This document shows, in pieces, positions 1-7,696 of a DNA stretch of 10,865 nt. This DNA is from Frankiales bacterium (GTDB lineage Bacteria; Actinomycetota; Actinomycetes; Mycobacteriales; SCTD01). The notes beneath the pieces are model-generated. The model ran no database searches. It saw nothing but the letters and a program-made list of their open reading frames with translations, and was not told the origin of the DNA. The DNA is taken from positions 1-10,865 of the forward strand of contig SCTD01000280.1 of the NCBI GenBank assembly GCA_004299215.1, read 5' to 3'. The position numbers were made by a program, and so were the translations under genes. Position 1 is the first letter of the stretch, and each line of letters starts with the position of its first letter.

Positions 1-875
1 GCCGCAGGCAGCACGGTCGCGGTGCCGGCCCCCTGCGAGGTGACGGGACCGGCCGGGGACTCTGTCGTGCCCGCGCCGAGGGTGGTGCCGGTCGTCGGCG
101 TCGTGGTGGTCGTGGTGGTCGTCGGGGCAGCGGCCGCCGGCGCCGGGCAGTCGATCCAGAAGACCTTCTGCTTCGCGCCGCCCGGGGCGCTGTCGACGTC
201 GACGGCGAGCTTGACGTGCCAGCCCTGCTTCGGGTGCGGGGTGACAGCCCGCAGCTCCGACAGCTGGTCGGCGACGCTGTAGGTGAACGTCGCGTCGCGG
301 TCCTGGCCGCCACCGGCCGCGTCGGTGCTGATGGTGCGGGACTCGGTGTGCAGCAGCCCGCCGCCCGTGGGGGCGTGGCCGGTGAAGGTGATCGTCGCCG
401 TGTCGCCGGCGTCGAAGCCGTAGAAGTCCACCTGGAAGGTGCAGCCGACGTGCGGCTCGTTGCCCCGGCCGTCGTCGAAGGCCTCGCCGTCGATCTTGAC
501 CGTGCCGTTGTTCCCCCGCGGGTCCTTACCGGCAGGGCGGCCCTCGGAGCGCTCACCGTCCTTCGCCGCGCCGGCCTTGCGGTCCTTGCCTGCCTCGCGG
601 TCGTCCTCTCGTGCCTTGCGGTCCTCGCCGTCCTCCCGGTCACGGTCCTTGTCGTCCTCCCGGGCGTCGCGGTCCTTGTCGTCCTCCCGGGCGTCGCGGT
701 CCTTGCCCGCCGAGCCGTGCGGAGCCGACCCGGAGCGGCCGCGGTCCTCGGCGCGCTCGGACGACCCCTGGTCACGACCCCTGTCGTCGTCGGCGAACGC
801 CGCGGCGGGCAGGGCGAGAGCGAGCGCCAGTGCGAGGCTGCCCGCGGCGGCGGCACGGGTGGAGCGAGCGGACAC
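1..875 (-). CDS. Secreted protein with charged repeat linker, conserved two-Cys domain and Thr-rich tail (3' end outside window)
   Basis: The frame stays open for 291 codons from a GTG at 875 to the window edge, so the C terminus is missing. The start is fixed by GGAGG (complement of 881-885) five bases upstream and by a signal peptide beginning at once (residues 1-28, hydrophobic core rich in Ala and Leu, likely cleavage after AAAFA). Residues 29-120 are a highly charged, probably disordered linker rich in Asp, Arg, Glu and Lys, including two copies of KDRDAREDD. Residues 121-243 form a compact domain beginning NNGTVKIDG and ending VFWIDC; its two cysteines (145 and 243) could form a disulfide. 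I recall this domain type in actinobacterial proteins annotated as LPXTG-anchored or hypothetical. Residues 252-259 are eight consecutive Thr, followed by a Gly/Thr/Ala-rich stretch typical of a cell-wall-spanning tail. An LPXTG signal would lie outside the window and cannot be confirmed. Function is unknown; export to the envelope is likely. Confidence 0.85.
   Translation of the reverse strand, partial: MSARSTRAAAAGSLALALALALPAAAFADDDRGRDQGSSERAEDRGRSGSAPHGSAGKDRDAREDDKDRDAREDDKDRDREDGEDRKAREDDREAGKDRKAGAAKDGERSEGRPAGKDPRGNNGTVKIDGEAFDDGRGNEPHVGCTFQVDFYGFDAGDTATITFTGHAPTGGGLLHTESRTISTDAAGGGQDRDATFTYSVADQLSELRAVTPHPKQGWHVKLAVDVDSAPGGAKQKVFWIDCPAPAAAAPTTTTTTTTPTTGTTLGAGTTESPAGPVTSQGAGTATVLPA
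644..705. repeat. 27-bp in-frame tandem repeat, about 2.3 copies
   Basis: Bases 644-670 and 671-697 are identical 27-mers, followed by 8 bases of a third copy. The unit is a multiple of three and encodes KDRDAREDD on the minus strand inside the charged linker of the secreted protein. Degenerate relatives of the unit continue on both sides. Such in-frame repeats usually vary in copy number between strains. Confidence 0.9.
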
Positions 876-1272
876 GGGGACCTCCGAGTAGGGGAACCGG
901 CTGCGCGCCGGTCGATGTGACCCTGCGTGTTGCCAGCACAACCCGGCGTGAAACCGACAACTGGGACAGAGTGAGGCAGTTCTCACCTCCGGGTGACTTG
1001 CGATCAGGATGAACCGGAACGAACTGGATACCGCCCGCAAGCCGCGTGCCGTCCGTGGGAGCAATCACGTGCACCTCGGCCGCGACCGGCCCCGCCGGCG
1101 GACGGCCGGGCGTGCACCGTGCAGTGACCTCGCGAGGTGCACGTGAGTGCTCCCGGGCCGCCGCGCCGGCCGGGCCGCGCACCGCGTAGCAAGCCGCCCG
1201 CGGGAGGGGGAGTCGCCGGCGGGAGGGCGAGCGGGCCCGCGGGAGCTCCGGGTGCGCGTGGGGGCGCAGCCG
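876..1272. other. Gene-free region between the AI-2E gene and the secreted-protein gene
   Basis: No convincing coding frame is present; the open frames crossing it are low-complexity GC artefacts. The part nearest the secreted-protein gene (about 876-1030) is less GC-rich than the rest and should hold its promoter, but I see no clear -35/-10 pair. It has a perfect 6-bp hairpin (896-901 with 907-912, 5-base loop) just upstream of the ribosome site, and a small GTGAG/CTCAC hairpin near 972-987. The centre is occupied by the inverted repeat 1057-1154. The part nearest the AI-2E stop (about 1155-1272) is extremely G/C-rich, with repeated GCGGGAG motifs and the palindrome GCGGGCCCGC at 1231-1240. 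It may hold a terminator, but no single stem stands out. Confidence 0.6.
1057..1154. repeat. 22-bp near-perfect inverted repeat flanking a 54-bp core
   Basis: Bases 1057-1078 are the reverse complement of 1133-1154 at 21 of 22 positions. The shared core CACGTGCACCTCG is perfect in both arms, and pairing stops abruptly at both ends. Each arm itself contains the short palindromes CACGTG and GTGCAC. The 54-base interior is GC-rich and can form an additional CCGGCC/GGCCGG stem. No target-site duplication is evident next to the arms. It could be a small repeat element with terminal inverted repeats, a pair of operator sites for a dimeric regulator, or a long RNA hairpin between two same-strand genes. 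The loop is long for a simple intrinsic terminator. Confidence 0.8.
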
Positions 1273-2631
1273 TCAGAGGCGGTCTTGCCGGGGCGCGAGG
1301 ACCTCGTTGGTGACCAGCTGGAGCGCAGCGGCGATCGGGATCGCCAGCAGGGCCCCGAGCACGCCGAGCAGCGACCCGCCCACCAGCACCGCCACGACGG
1401 TGGCGGCGGGCGACACGTCGACCGAGCGCTGCATGATCCGCGGGTAGAGGACGTAGTTCTCGACCTGCTGGTAGACGAGGAAGAAGACCGCGCAGATCAC
1501 CCCCGCCTGCACCGAGGTGAACAGCGCGACTGCCGTCACGAAGACCGCCCCGATCGTCGCGCCGATCAGCGGGATCAGTCCGGTCAGGAAGACGAGCATC
1601 GCCAGCGCGACGGCGTAGTCGACCCCGAGGATGCGCAGCAGCAGGAAGGTGGACAGCGCCGCCAGGCTGGCGATCGAGACGGCGCCGGCCACGTAACCGC
1701 CCACCCTGCTGAGGATCTCGTCGGTCAGCAACCCCACCCGAGCGCGCCGGCTGCGCGGCACCAGGCGGTAGGCCTGCGCCTTGATCGCCGGCAGGTTGGC
1801 CAGGAAGTAGAGCGTCACGATGAGCACGGTCAGCGCGCTGAAGAAGAAGCCGAAGACCACCTTGCCCACACCCAGCACGCCGCCGGCCGCGGTGACGCCG
1901 ATCCGCTCGGGGTCGTCGAGCAGCCGCTCGAGCCGCTCCAGCAGCCCGAACCGCTCGTCCAGGGCGGCGATCCGCTCGTTGTCCTGCAGCTGGGCGACGT
2001 ACTCCGGCGCCTGCTCGGCGAACTCCTGCGCCTGGTCGACGATCGGCGGGACGACGGCGAAGCCGAAGCCGGTGAAGAACAGCAGCACCCCGACCAGCAC
2101 CACCAGGACCGCGAAGCTGCGCCGCATGCTGCGCCGCTCGAGCGCCTCGACAGCCGGGTTCAGACCGATGGCGAGGAACGCCGCCGTCAGGAGCAGCAGC
2201 AGCACCGACTTGACGGCGATGAGCGCCATGACGAGGCCGTACGCCACCGCGACCCCGAGCGCGGCGGTGAACGCCAGGCGGAACGGCGAGCGGCTGGACA
2301 GCGGCCGTCCCGGCTGGCCGAACGGGTTGTCCTCGTCGACCTGCGCCTCGATCTTGCGCACGGCGGTGTCGAGCAGCGGGTCGTCCGGAGGCGCCACCAG
2401 GGACGCCGCCTGGACGGCGGCGCTGCCGGCCTCCACGGCACCCTGCCGCGCCTGCTCGGCCCCGGCCCGGGCGTCGACCGCACCCGCCTCGGCGCGCTCG
2501 GCACGGTCCGCGGTGTCCTCGACGGCGGCCTCGACCTCGCCGACGCGCTCCTCGACCTCCTCCTCGACGGCCCGCTCGACCTGCCGCTCGAGATCGGGCT
2601 CCGGCTCGGAGCCCGAGGAGCTCTCAGTCAC
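1273..2631 (-). CDS. AI-2E family (UPF0118) membrane protein with acidic coiled-coil N-terminal extension
   Basis: The product has 452 residues. Residues 115-445 match the AI-2E/UPF0118 family in hydrophobicity pattern and signatures: two early membrane segments (about 117-158), another at 172-196, a soluble amphipathic stretch (about 197-245) and then five or so more segments. The family marks GLIPLIGA (351-358), YQQVENYVLYPRI (387-399) and LLGVLGALLAIPIAAA (421-436) are present. Family members are polytopic permeases; a few are linked to autoinducer-2 export or Na+/H+ antiport, but most have no known substrate, so the transport role is inferred. Unusually, the first 80 or so residues form an acidic, Ala/Glu-rich, probably coiled-coil extension absent from typical 350-residue members. 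The GTG start (2629-2631) lies 8 nt inside the end of the upstream DivIVA-like gene, with no Shine-Dalgarno sequence, so translation is probably coupled. The stop is TGA at 1273-1275. Confidence 0.88.
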   Translation of the reverse strand: MTESSSGSEPEPDLERQVERAVEEEVEERVGEVEAAVEDTADRAERAEAGAVDARAGAEQARQGAVEAGSAAVQAASLVAPPDDPLLDTAVRKIEAQVDEDNPFGQPGRPLSSRSPFRLAFTAALGVAVAYGLVMALIAVKSVLLLLLTAAFLAIGLNPAVEALERRSMRRSFAVLVVLVGVLLFFTGFGFAVVPPIVDQAQEFAEQAPEYVAQLQDNERIAALDERFGLLERLERLLDDPERIGVTAAGGVLGVGKVVFGFFFSALTVLIVTLYFLANLPAIKAQAYRLVPRSRRARVGLLTDEILSRVGGYVAGAVSIASLAALSTFLLLRILGVDYAVALAMLVFLTGLIPLIGATIGAVFVTAVALFTSVQAGVICAVFFLVYQQVENYVLYPRIMQRSVDVSPAATVVAVLVGGSLLGVLGALLAIPIAAALQLVTNEVLAPRQDRL

Positions 2632-3451
2632 GGGGTGGGACGCGTGACCCGCCGGACGGCGGGGTGGAGCCGCCGAGCGGTGCGACCGCGGCGGCGACGG
2701 CGTCGCGCAACGTCTGCAGCTGCTGGGCGATCGCGTCCCGCTGCGCTGAGAGCTCCTCGACCTGGCGCCGTGCCTCGGCGATCATCTCCGCCGCCTCCGC
2801 CCGCGCCCGGTCGTGCATGACCTGGACGTCGGAACGCGCTGTCGTGACGAGCTTCTCGGCCTCGGAGCGGGCGTCGCCGCGCACGACGCGAGCCTCCTCC
2901 TGTGCCGCCGCCCGCTGGGCGTCGGCCTCAGCGGTCGCCTTGGCGCGCACGGCCTCGGCGTCCTGCTGCGCCTGCAGCGTCGCGGCCTCCGCGGCCTCCG
3001 CCGCCCGGGCCACCTCGTTCTCGCGCTTGCGCAGCGCGGCGTCGCGCTCGCTGCTCTCGCGCGCGGCCTGCTGCTTGGCCGCGGCGACGATCCGCTCGGC
3101 CTCGGCCTTGGCCTCCTCGCGCAGCGCCTCGGCCTCCTCCTCGGCCAGACGCAGCATCTCGGCCAGCCGGGCAGAGAGCAGGCTCGCCGGCTCGGGCTGC
3201 CCCGAGGCGCGGCGCTCCGCCGCAGCGAGGTGGTTCTGCATCATCGCGACCTGCTGCTCGAGCGCGACCAGCCGCTCGCCGTCCGCGGCGTGCCGCTCGT
3301 CGGCCTCCGTCAGCGCGACCTCGACGCGGTCGAGGTAGTCGTCGACCTGGCGACGGTCGTAGCCGCGCAGCACGACGTCGAAGCCGCTGGCCTCCCCGCC
3401 CTCCGACGTCACCACTGCGAGCTCCTCCGGGGCGTCCGTCGTTATCGTCAT
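2624..3451 (-). CDS. DivIVA-domain coiled-coil protein
   Basis: The product has 275 residues and no membrane segment. Residues 24-44 (FDVVLRGYDRRQVDDYLDRV and one further residue) match the N-terminal DivIVA/Wag31 motif, a short conserved strand followed by the GYDxxQVDxYLDxV helix that starts the coiled coil. Residues 50 to about 255 are almost entirely Ala/Glu/Arg/Gln heptad-like sequence, and the last 20 are a flexible Pro/Gly/Ser tail. DivIVA proteins gather at negatively curved membrane at cell poles or septa. This one is likely a paralogue of Wag31 or a member of the Scy/FilP-type cytoskeletal scaffolds, often annotated as cellulose-binding protein in actinomycetes. The ATG start lies only 15 nt from the terminator hairpin of ccrA and has no good ribosome site, which hints at a leaderless message. 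The stop overlaps the AI-2E start, so the two products are probably made together. Confidence 0.85.
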   Translation of the reverse strand: MTITTDAPEELAVVTSEGGEASGFDVVLRGYDRRQVDDYLDRVEVALTEADERHAADGERLVALEQQVAMMQNHLAAAERRASGQPEPASLLSARLAEMLRLAEEEAEALREEAKAEAERIVAAAKQQAARESSERDAALRKRENEVARAAEAAEAATLQAQQDAEAVRAKATAEADAQRAAAQEEARVVRGDARSEAEKLVTTARSDVQVMHDRARAEAAEMIAEARRQVEELSAQRDAIAQQLQTLRDAVAAAVAPLGGSTPPSGGSRVPPRD

Positions 3452-3457
3452 GGGCCT

Positions 3458-3463
3458 GTGATA
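3458..3463 (-). promoter_or_regulatory. Possible -10 element for a leaderless DivIVA-like transcript
   Basis: On the minus strand TATCAC ends six bases before the ATG of the DivIVA-like gene. It resembles the actinobacterial -10 (TANNNT) except for its last base. This spacing would start transcription at or next to the A of the ATG, and the gene has no clear Shine-Dalgarno sequence. Any -35 would fall in the terminator hairpin just upstream. This is inference from spacing only. Confidence 0.25.
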
Positions 3464-3466
3464 CCA

Positions 3467-3499
3467 CCCGCGCGGCCCCCGGACGCGGAGCCGCGCGGG
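3467..3499. terminator. Strong GC hairpin after ccrA, likely terminator
   Basis: Bases 3467-3476 (CCCGCGCGGC) are the exact reverse complement of 3490-3499, giving a 10-bp all-GC stem with a 13-base loop. It begins 7 bases after the TGA stop of ccrA. No T-tract follows, which is common for actinobacterial terminators. It separates the ccrA transcript from the DivIVA-like/AI-2E unit. Confidence 0.6.
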
Positions 3500-3506
3500 A
3501 ACGGCC

Positions 3507-4844
3507 TCAGACGTCGCGGAAGCGGTTGATCGCCTCGAGGTGCGTCGCCCGGAACTCCTGCGCGGCGGGGTCGACGCCGAGCCCCTCCTCGGGCGCCAGG
3601 CAGAGCACGCCGACCTTGCCCTGGTGCAGGTTCTTGTGCACGTCGTAGGCCGCCTGCCCGGTGTCCTCGAGCGCGTAGGTCTTGGACAGCGTCGGGTGGA
3701 TCTTGCCCTTGGCGATGAGCCGGTTGGCCTCCCAGCTCTCGCGGTAGTTCGCGAAGTGCGAGGAGACGATCCGCTTGAGGTTCATCCAGAGGTAGCGGTT
3801 GTCGTACTGGTGCATGTAGCCGCTCGTCGACGCGCAGGTGGTGATGACCCCGCCCTTGCGCGTGACGTAGACCGAGGCGCCGAAGGTCTCGCGGCCCGGG
3901 TGCTCGAAGACGATGTCGATGTCCTCGCCGCCGGTCAGCTCGCGGATCTTCTTGCCGAAGCGCTGCCACTCCTTCGGGTCCTGGGTGTTCTCGTCCTTCC
4001 AGAACCTGTACTGCTCGGCGCTGCGGTCGATGATCATCTCGGCGCCCATGCGGCGGCAGATCTCGGCCTTCTCCGGCGAGCTCACGACGCAGACGGGCTG
4101 GCCGCCGCCGTTGAGGACGTACTGCGTGGCGTACGACCCCAGGCCGCCGGACGCGCCCCACACCAGGACGTTGTCGCCCTGCTTCATCTGGCCGGCGTTC
4201 TTGCTCACCAGCTGGCGGTAGGCGGTGGAGTTGACCAGGCCCGGGGCGGCGGCCTCCTCCCACGTCAGGTGCGCGGGCTTGGGCATCAGCTGGTTGGCCT
4301 TGACCAGCGCGAGCTCGGCCAGGCCGCCGAAGTTGGTCTCGAAGCCCCAGATGCGCTGCTGCGGGTCCATCATCGAGTCGTCGTGGCCCTGGTGGTCCTC
4401 GAGCTCGACCGACAGGCAGTGCGCGACCACGACGTCGCCGGCCTTCCACTTCGTGACGCCCGGGCCGACCGCGAGCACGACGCCGGACAGGTCGGAGCCC
4501 ACGACGTGGTACGGCAGGTCGTGCCGCTTGGTGAGCTCGGACAGCCGGCCGTAGCGCTCCAGGAAGCCGAAGGTCGAGACCGGCTCGAAGATCGAGGTCC
4601 AGACCGTGTTGAAGTTCACCGACGACGCCATCACGGCGACGATCGCCTCGCCCGGGCCGAGCTCGGGGGTCGCGACCTCGTCGACGTGCAGGCTCTTGCG
4701 CGGGTCCTTGTCGCGGGTCGCGACGCCCTCGAACATGCCCTGCTCGTCCTTGCGGACGACGACGCCGCGGTAGCTCTCAGGGACCTTCAGGCCCTGCACC
4801 GCTGAGGTGTCGCCGGACTGGATGGCCTCGAGGATGTCCTTCAC
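3507..4844 (-). CDS. ccrA: Crotonyl-CoA carboxylase/reductase
   Basis: This 445-residue medium-chain dehydrogenase/reductase enzyme converts crotonyl-CoA, CO2 and NADPH to (2S)-ethylmalonyl-CoA, the committing step of the ethylmalonyl-CoA pathway and a source of ethylmalonyl-CoA for polyketides. Its length and sequence match the family throughout. With a two-residue offset from the Kitasatospora setae enzyme, all four CO2-binding residues described there are present: Asn79 (in SSVNFNTVW), Phe168 and Glu169 (in IWGFETNFGG) and His363 (in IVSSHFANYRE). The carboxylating activity should therefore be intact rather than plain enoyl reduction. The nucleotide-binding turn is WGASGGLGSYATQ (229-241). 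The GTG start is supported by AAGGAG about 10 bases upstream and by the usual N terminus KDILEAIQ. The gene follows the VWA-protein gene by 40 nt with no visible terminator between them, and is closed by the hairpin 3467-3499. Its own weak promoter in the 40-nt gap cannot be excluded. Confidence 0.97.
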   Translation of the reverse strand: MKDILEAIQSGDTSAVQGLKVPESYRGVVVRKDEQGMFEGVATRDKDPRKSLHVDEVATPELGPGEAIVAVMASSVNFNTVWTSIFEPVSTFGFLERYGRLSELTKRHDLPYHVVGSDLSGVVLAVGPGVTKWKAGDVVVAHCLSVELEDHQGHDDSMMDPQQRIWGFETNFGGLAELALVKANQLMPKPAHLTWEEAAAPGLVNSTAYRQLVSKNAGQMKQGDNVLVWGASGGLGSYATQYVLNGGGQPVCVVSSPEKAEICRRMGAEMIIDRSAEQYRFWKDENTQDPKEWQRFGKKIRELTGGEDIDIVFEHPGRETFGASVYVTRKGGVITTCASTSGYMHQYDNRYLWMNLKRIVSSHFANYRESWEANRLIAKGKIHPTLSKTYALEDTGQAAYDVHKNLHQGKVGVLCLAPEEGLGVDPAAQEFRATHLEAINRFRDV

Positions 4845-4884
4845 GCGTGCCGCTCTCCTTGGGTCGTCTGCTCGACCTCGAAGG

Positions 4885-7695
4885 TTACCGACGCGTAGCA
4901 GAGGGTCGTACGGCGACCGCCTCCCGGCGCCGAACCGCGACCACGCCGGCCGCCGCGGTGACAGCCGCGAGCAGCGACAGCCGGACCACGTCGGGCACCT
5001 CGCGGGCCGACATCGCCTGCGTCGTCAGACCCTCGTCCTGCATCCCGCTCTGCAGGGCGAGCGCCAGCTGGGCTGCGGCCTGCTCCTGGTCCTGCGTGCC
5101 GGACTGCACCTGCGTCTGGGCCTGCGCCTGCGGCTGGGTCTGCACCTGCGGCTGGACCGCTTGCGCCGGCGGCGCCGGGGGAGGCAGGGGAGCAGGAGGC
5201 AGCAGCCCGACCAGCGGCACGGCGGCCACCACGGCGTCCGGTCGTGACGGGGACGGCAGCGGGAGGCAGACGACCCGGCTGGTCAGTCGGGCGACCGCGG
5301 TGGCGCCCAGGCGCACCTCGAGCGCCGCCTCGGCGTCGCCCTCCCGGCTGCAGGTGTAGGTGACCGGGAGGTCGACCGGCTCGCCGCGGCGCAGGTCCAC
5401 CTGCAGGCGGTCCGGTGCGGTGAGCACCGCGGAGTCCGGGACCTCGACGACGTCGAGCGACAGCGGCTCGGTGGGGCGCGTCGCCAGGGCGGACAGCGTC
5501 GGCACCAGCTCGGTCGCTGTACGGCAGACGCCGGCTCCACCCGGGGCGGGGTCGATGGCGGGCGCGCACGCTCTGCCGGCCGGCTGCATCGCCCCGGTCG
5601 TGCGCGCGAGCTCGAGCAGGTCGGCCGCGCGCTGCGGGTTGTCGACGTCGTCGATCCCGACGCCGACGACGTGGACGCCGGCCCTCGCGTAGCGCTGCGC
5701 GACGGTGGTGACGTCGACGGTGCAGTCGGGCTTGAGCCGGGTGCCGTCCGGCCGCAGGAAGTTCGTGTCCGTGACCAGCACGACGACCGGCACGGAGCCA
5801 CGCCGGAAGTCGGCCTGCTGGCCGGGGAGCACGGGCGGGGACGACCGGCGCTCGCCCTGGACGAAGCGGTCCGGGTTCGACGCGGACACCCCGCAGGCGG
5901 TCGGGAGGAGCGCGCTCGGCGCCTCGCCGCGGCCCTCCAGCGCCTGCTCGAGCGCGATGAGCTGCGCCTCGAGGCCGGAGCCGTCTGCGACCAGCGACGC
6001 GAGGTCCGCGCGGAGCGGCTCGCGGCCGGGCCCCACGCCGGTCACCCGGCGGTAGGCGAGCGAGGACGCGCCGCCCTTGAACTCGCCCAGCCCGACGGAG
6101 ACGGACAGCCCGGCGCTCTCGAGCCCGGCGACCATGGCCAGCAGGTCGGCGCGCACCCGGTCGAGGTCGTCCGCCATCGACTCCGTGGTGTCGACGACCA
6201 GGAAGAGGTCGAGCGGGCTCGGCCGGCGCGGGGGGACGAGCCGGTGCTGCACCGTCGTGCTCTCGCCCACCTGCAGCCGGACCTCGTCGCGGGCGGGAGT
6301 GAGCGACGCGTCGCCGACCGGTGGCAGGGCGTCGGAGACGACGCCGCCCACGAGCGGCGGGAGGTCGTCCGGGACGGCGGCGGCCGGCCCGACGTAGCGC
6401 AGCAGGGCGTCGGACGTCCGCGCGTGGAAGGTGGGACTGCTCGACTGGTCGGCGGTCACCTGCAGGTCGCCGGCGTCGACCGAGGGTCCGACCGAGCGGA
6501 GCAGGCTCGGGACGACGCCACGACGCACGCTGACCAGGTGGACGTCAGCCGGCGCCTCGGACGAGGCCACCGTCGACAGGACGACCTTCCCGGTCCCCGG
6601 CAGGAACGGTGCGGCCGCGTCGACGACCCCCGGCGCCGGCGTCTCGTCGAACGTGGTTCCGCCGTCCTCGCTGGAGAGCACGACCGGCCCGCCGTCCTGG
6701 GCGCTGCTCGCCGAGAAGCCGAGCAGCAGGAGCGAGTCGTCGGGCAGCCGGTCGGCCACGAGCGCGGTGATGCCCCACCCCCGCCGGCGCTGCTCCTCGA
6801 GCGGAGGTGCGGACCCGCCGAAGGTCCGGCCGCCGTCCTCGGATGCCCGCAGCAGGCCGTCGCTCACCGCCCACAGCCGGTTGGGGGAGGTCGGGTGACC
6901 GGCGAGCAGGTCGATGCCGGTCGTGCTGCCGCCGAGGTCGGCGACGTCGACGCGCGGCTCCCACGTCAGTCCGCCGTCGACGCTGCCGAAGAGCGCGCCC
7001 GGGCTCGTGGGCGTGGTGTCCCCGGTGCCGGGCACGGGCAGCATGGGCAGGTCCGGCAGCGGCACCGGCAGTCCGGCGCCGCCGGCGGGGCCGTCCGGCG
7101 CGACGGCCGACACCGCGAGGAACAGGAACTCCGGGTTCGTGGTCGCGATCAGCAGGTCGCTCGGGGTGCCGGTCGCGGGGAGCCCCTCGGACCGGTCCCG
7201 GAAGGGCTCCTCCCGGCCGCCGTCCTCGCTCGCCAGGACGCGCGGTCCGCCGTTGCCGTCGCGGACGACGAGGACCAGCCGGTCGTCGCCGCGCGGGTCG
7301 AGCGGCACCACCAGCTCGACGACCTGCGCGGTCGCGACCGCGAGGGTGTCCTCCTCGGTCGGGACGTCCGGCAGTGCGTAGACCTCGCGCCAGCTGCAGC
7401 CGCCGTCGTCGGTGCGCTCGACGGAGGTGCCGTTGGTCGCGAAGCGGGTCGCGGGCTGCGCCGGGTGCACCGCGAAGGTGGTGACCGTGGCGCCACGACC
7501 GCCCGGCCGGACGGTGAACGCCGGAGCGCGCACCGCCTCCCAGCTCCCGATCCGGGTGACCGCGTCCTCGTCCGCGCAGCGAGTCGGGTCCGGGGCCTGG
7601 CCGGCGGCGGCGAGAACCCCCAGCGGGCCGGCGAGGGCAGCGGCGGCGACGACCGCGACCAGGCGGACGCGCAGGCGCCCGGCGAGCGCGCGCAC
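4885..7695 (-). CDS. Secreted Asp-box beta-propeller plus von Willebrand A domain protein with C-terminal membrane anchor
   Basis: The product has 936 residues. In order: a signal peptide (1 to about 32); a BNR/sortilin-like region (about 40-440) with five Asp-box motifs (RTDDGGCSW at 94, ASEDGG at 155, GSVDGGLTW at 237, ASEDGGRTF at 284, SSEDGGTTF at 341); a VWA domain (about 496-740) with MIDAS-type DTTES (502-506) and a second acidic site VTDTN (641-645); a beta-rich Cys-containing region (741-810); a Pro/Gln/Ala-rich stalk (about 810-890); and a membrane helix (about 902-921) followed by RRR. The body should lie outside the cell, tethered by its C terminus. VWA domains with MIDAS bind ligands through a divalent metal and propellers bind ligands or partners, so a surface adhesion or assembly role is plausible, but no function is known. 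Sialidase activity is not supported, since Asp boxes are structural only. The GTG start comes one base after the stop of the upstream gene and has no ribosome site, so translation should be coupled. Confidence 0.85.
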   Translation of the reverse strand: MRALAGRLRVRLVAVVAAAALAGPLGVLAAAGQAPDPTRCADEDAVTRIGSWEAVRAPAFTVRPGGRGATVTTFAVHPAQPATRFATNGTSVERTDDGGCSWREVYALPDVPTEEDTLAVATAQVVELVVPLDPRGDDRLVLVVRDGNGGPRVLASEDGGREEPFRDRSEGLPATGTPSDLLIATTNPEFLFLAVSAVAPDGPAGGAGLPVPLPDLPMLPVPGTGDTTPTSPGALFGSVDGGLTWEPRVDVADLGGSTTGIDLLAGHPTSPNRLWAVSDGLLRASEDGGRTFGGSAPPLEEQRRRGWGITALVADRLPDDSLLLLGFSASSAQDGGPVVLSSEDGGTTFDETPAPGVVDAAAPFLPGTGKVVLSTVASSEAPADVHLVSVRRGVVPSLLRSVGPSVDAGDLQVTADQSSSPTFHARTSDALLRYVGPAAAVPDDLPPLVGGVVSDALPPVGDASLTPARDEVRLQVGESTTVQHRLVPPRRPSPLDLFLVVDTTESMADDLDRVRADLLAMVAGLESAGLSVSVGLGEFKGGASSLAYRRVTGVGPGREPLRADLASLVADGSGLEAQLIALEQALEGRGEAPSALLPTACGVSASNPDRFVQGERRSSPPVLPGQQADFRRGSVPVVVLVTDTNFLRPDGTRLKPDCTVDVTTVAQRYARAGVHVVGVGIDDVDNPQRAADLLELARTTGAMQPAGRACAPAIDPAPGGAGVCRTATELVPTLSALATRPTEPLSLDVVEVPDSAVLTAPDRLQVDLRRGEPVDLPVTYTCSREGDAEAALEVRLGATAVARLTSRVVCLPLPSPSRPDAVVAAVPLVGLLPPAPLPPPAPPAQAVQPQVQTQPQAQAQTQVQSGTQDQEQAAAQLALALQSGMQDEGLTTQAMSAREVPDVVRLSLLAAVTAAAGVVAVRRREAVAVRPSATRR

Positions 7696-7696
7696 G

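Noticed and set aside
644..705. Possible CRISPR array
   Set aside because: The 27-mers are directly adjacent with no spacers, are in frame, and encode a protein repeat.
876..1056. Promoter or riboswitch upstream of the secreted-protein gene
   Set aside because: Only short hairpins and no recognisable -35/-10 pair or known riboswitch core could be identified by eye.
1147..2820. Long plus-strand open frame (557 codons) antisense to the AI-2E and DivIVA-like genes
   Set aside because: Its translation is low-complexity Arg/Gly/Asp/His sequence with no domain, and the opposite strand encodes recognisable proteins. GC-rich codon bias produces such mirror frames.
5090..5165. DNA repeat array of CTGCGCCTG-like units
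   Set aside because: It is the low-complexity coding of the Gln/Ala/Pro/Val stalk in the VWA protein, with degenerate units and no regular period.
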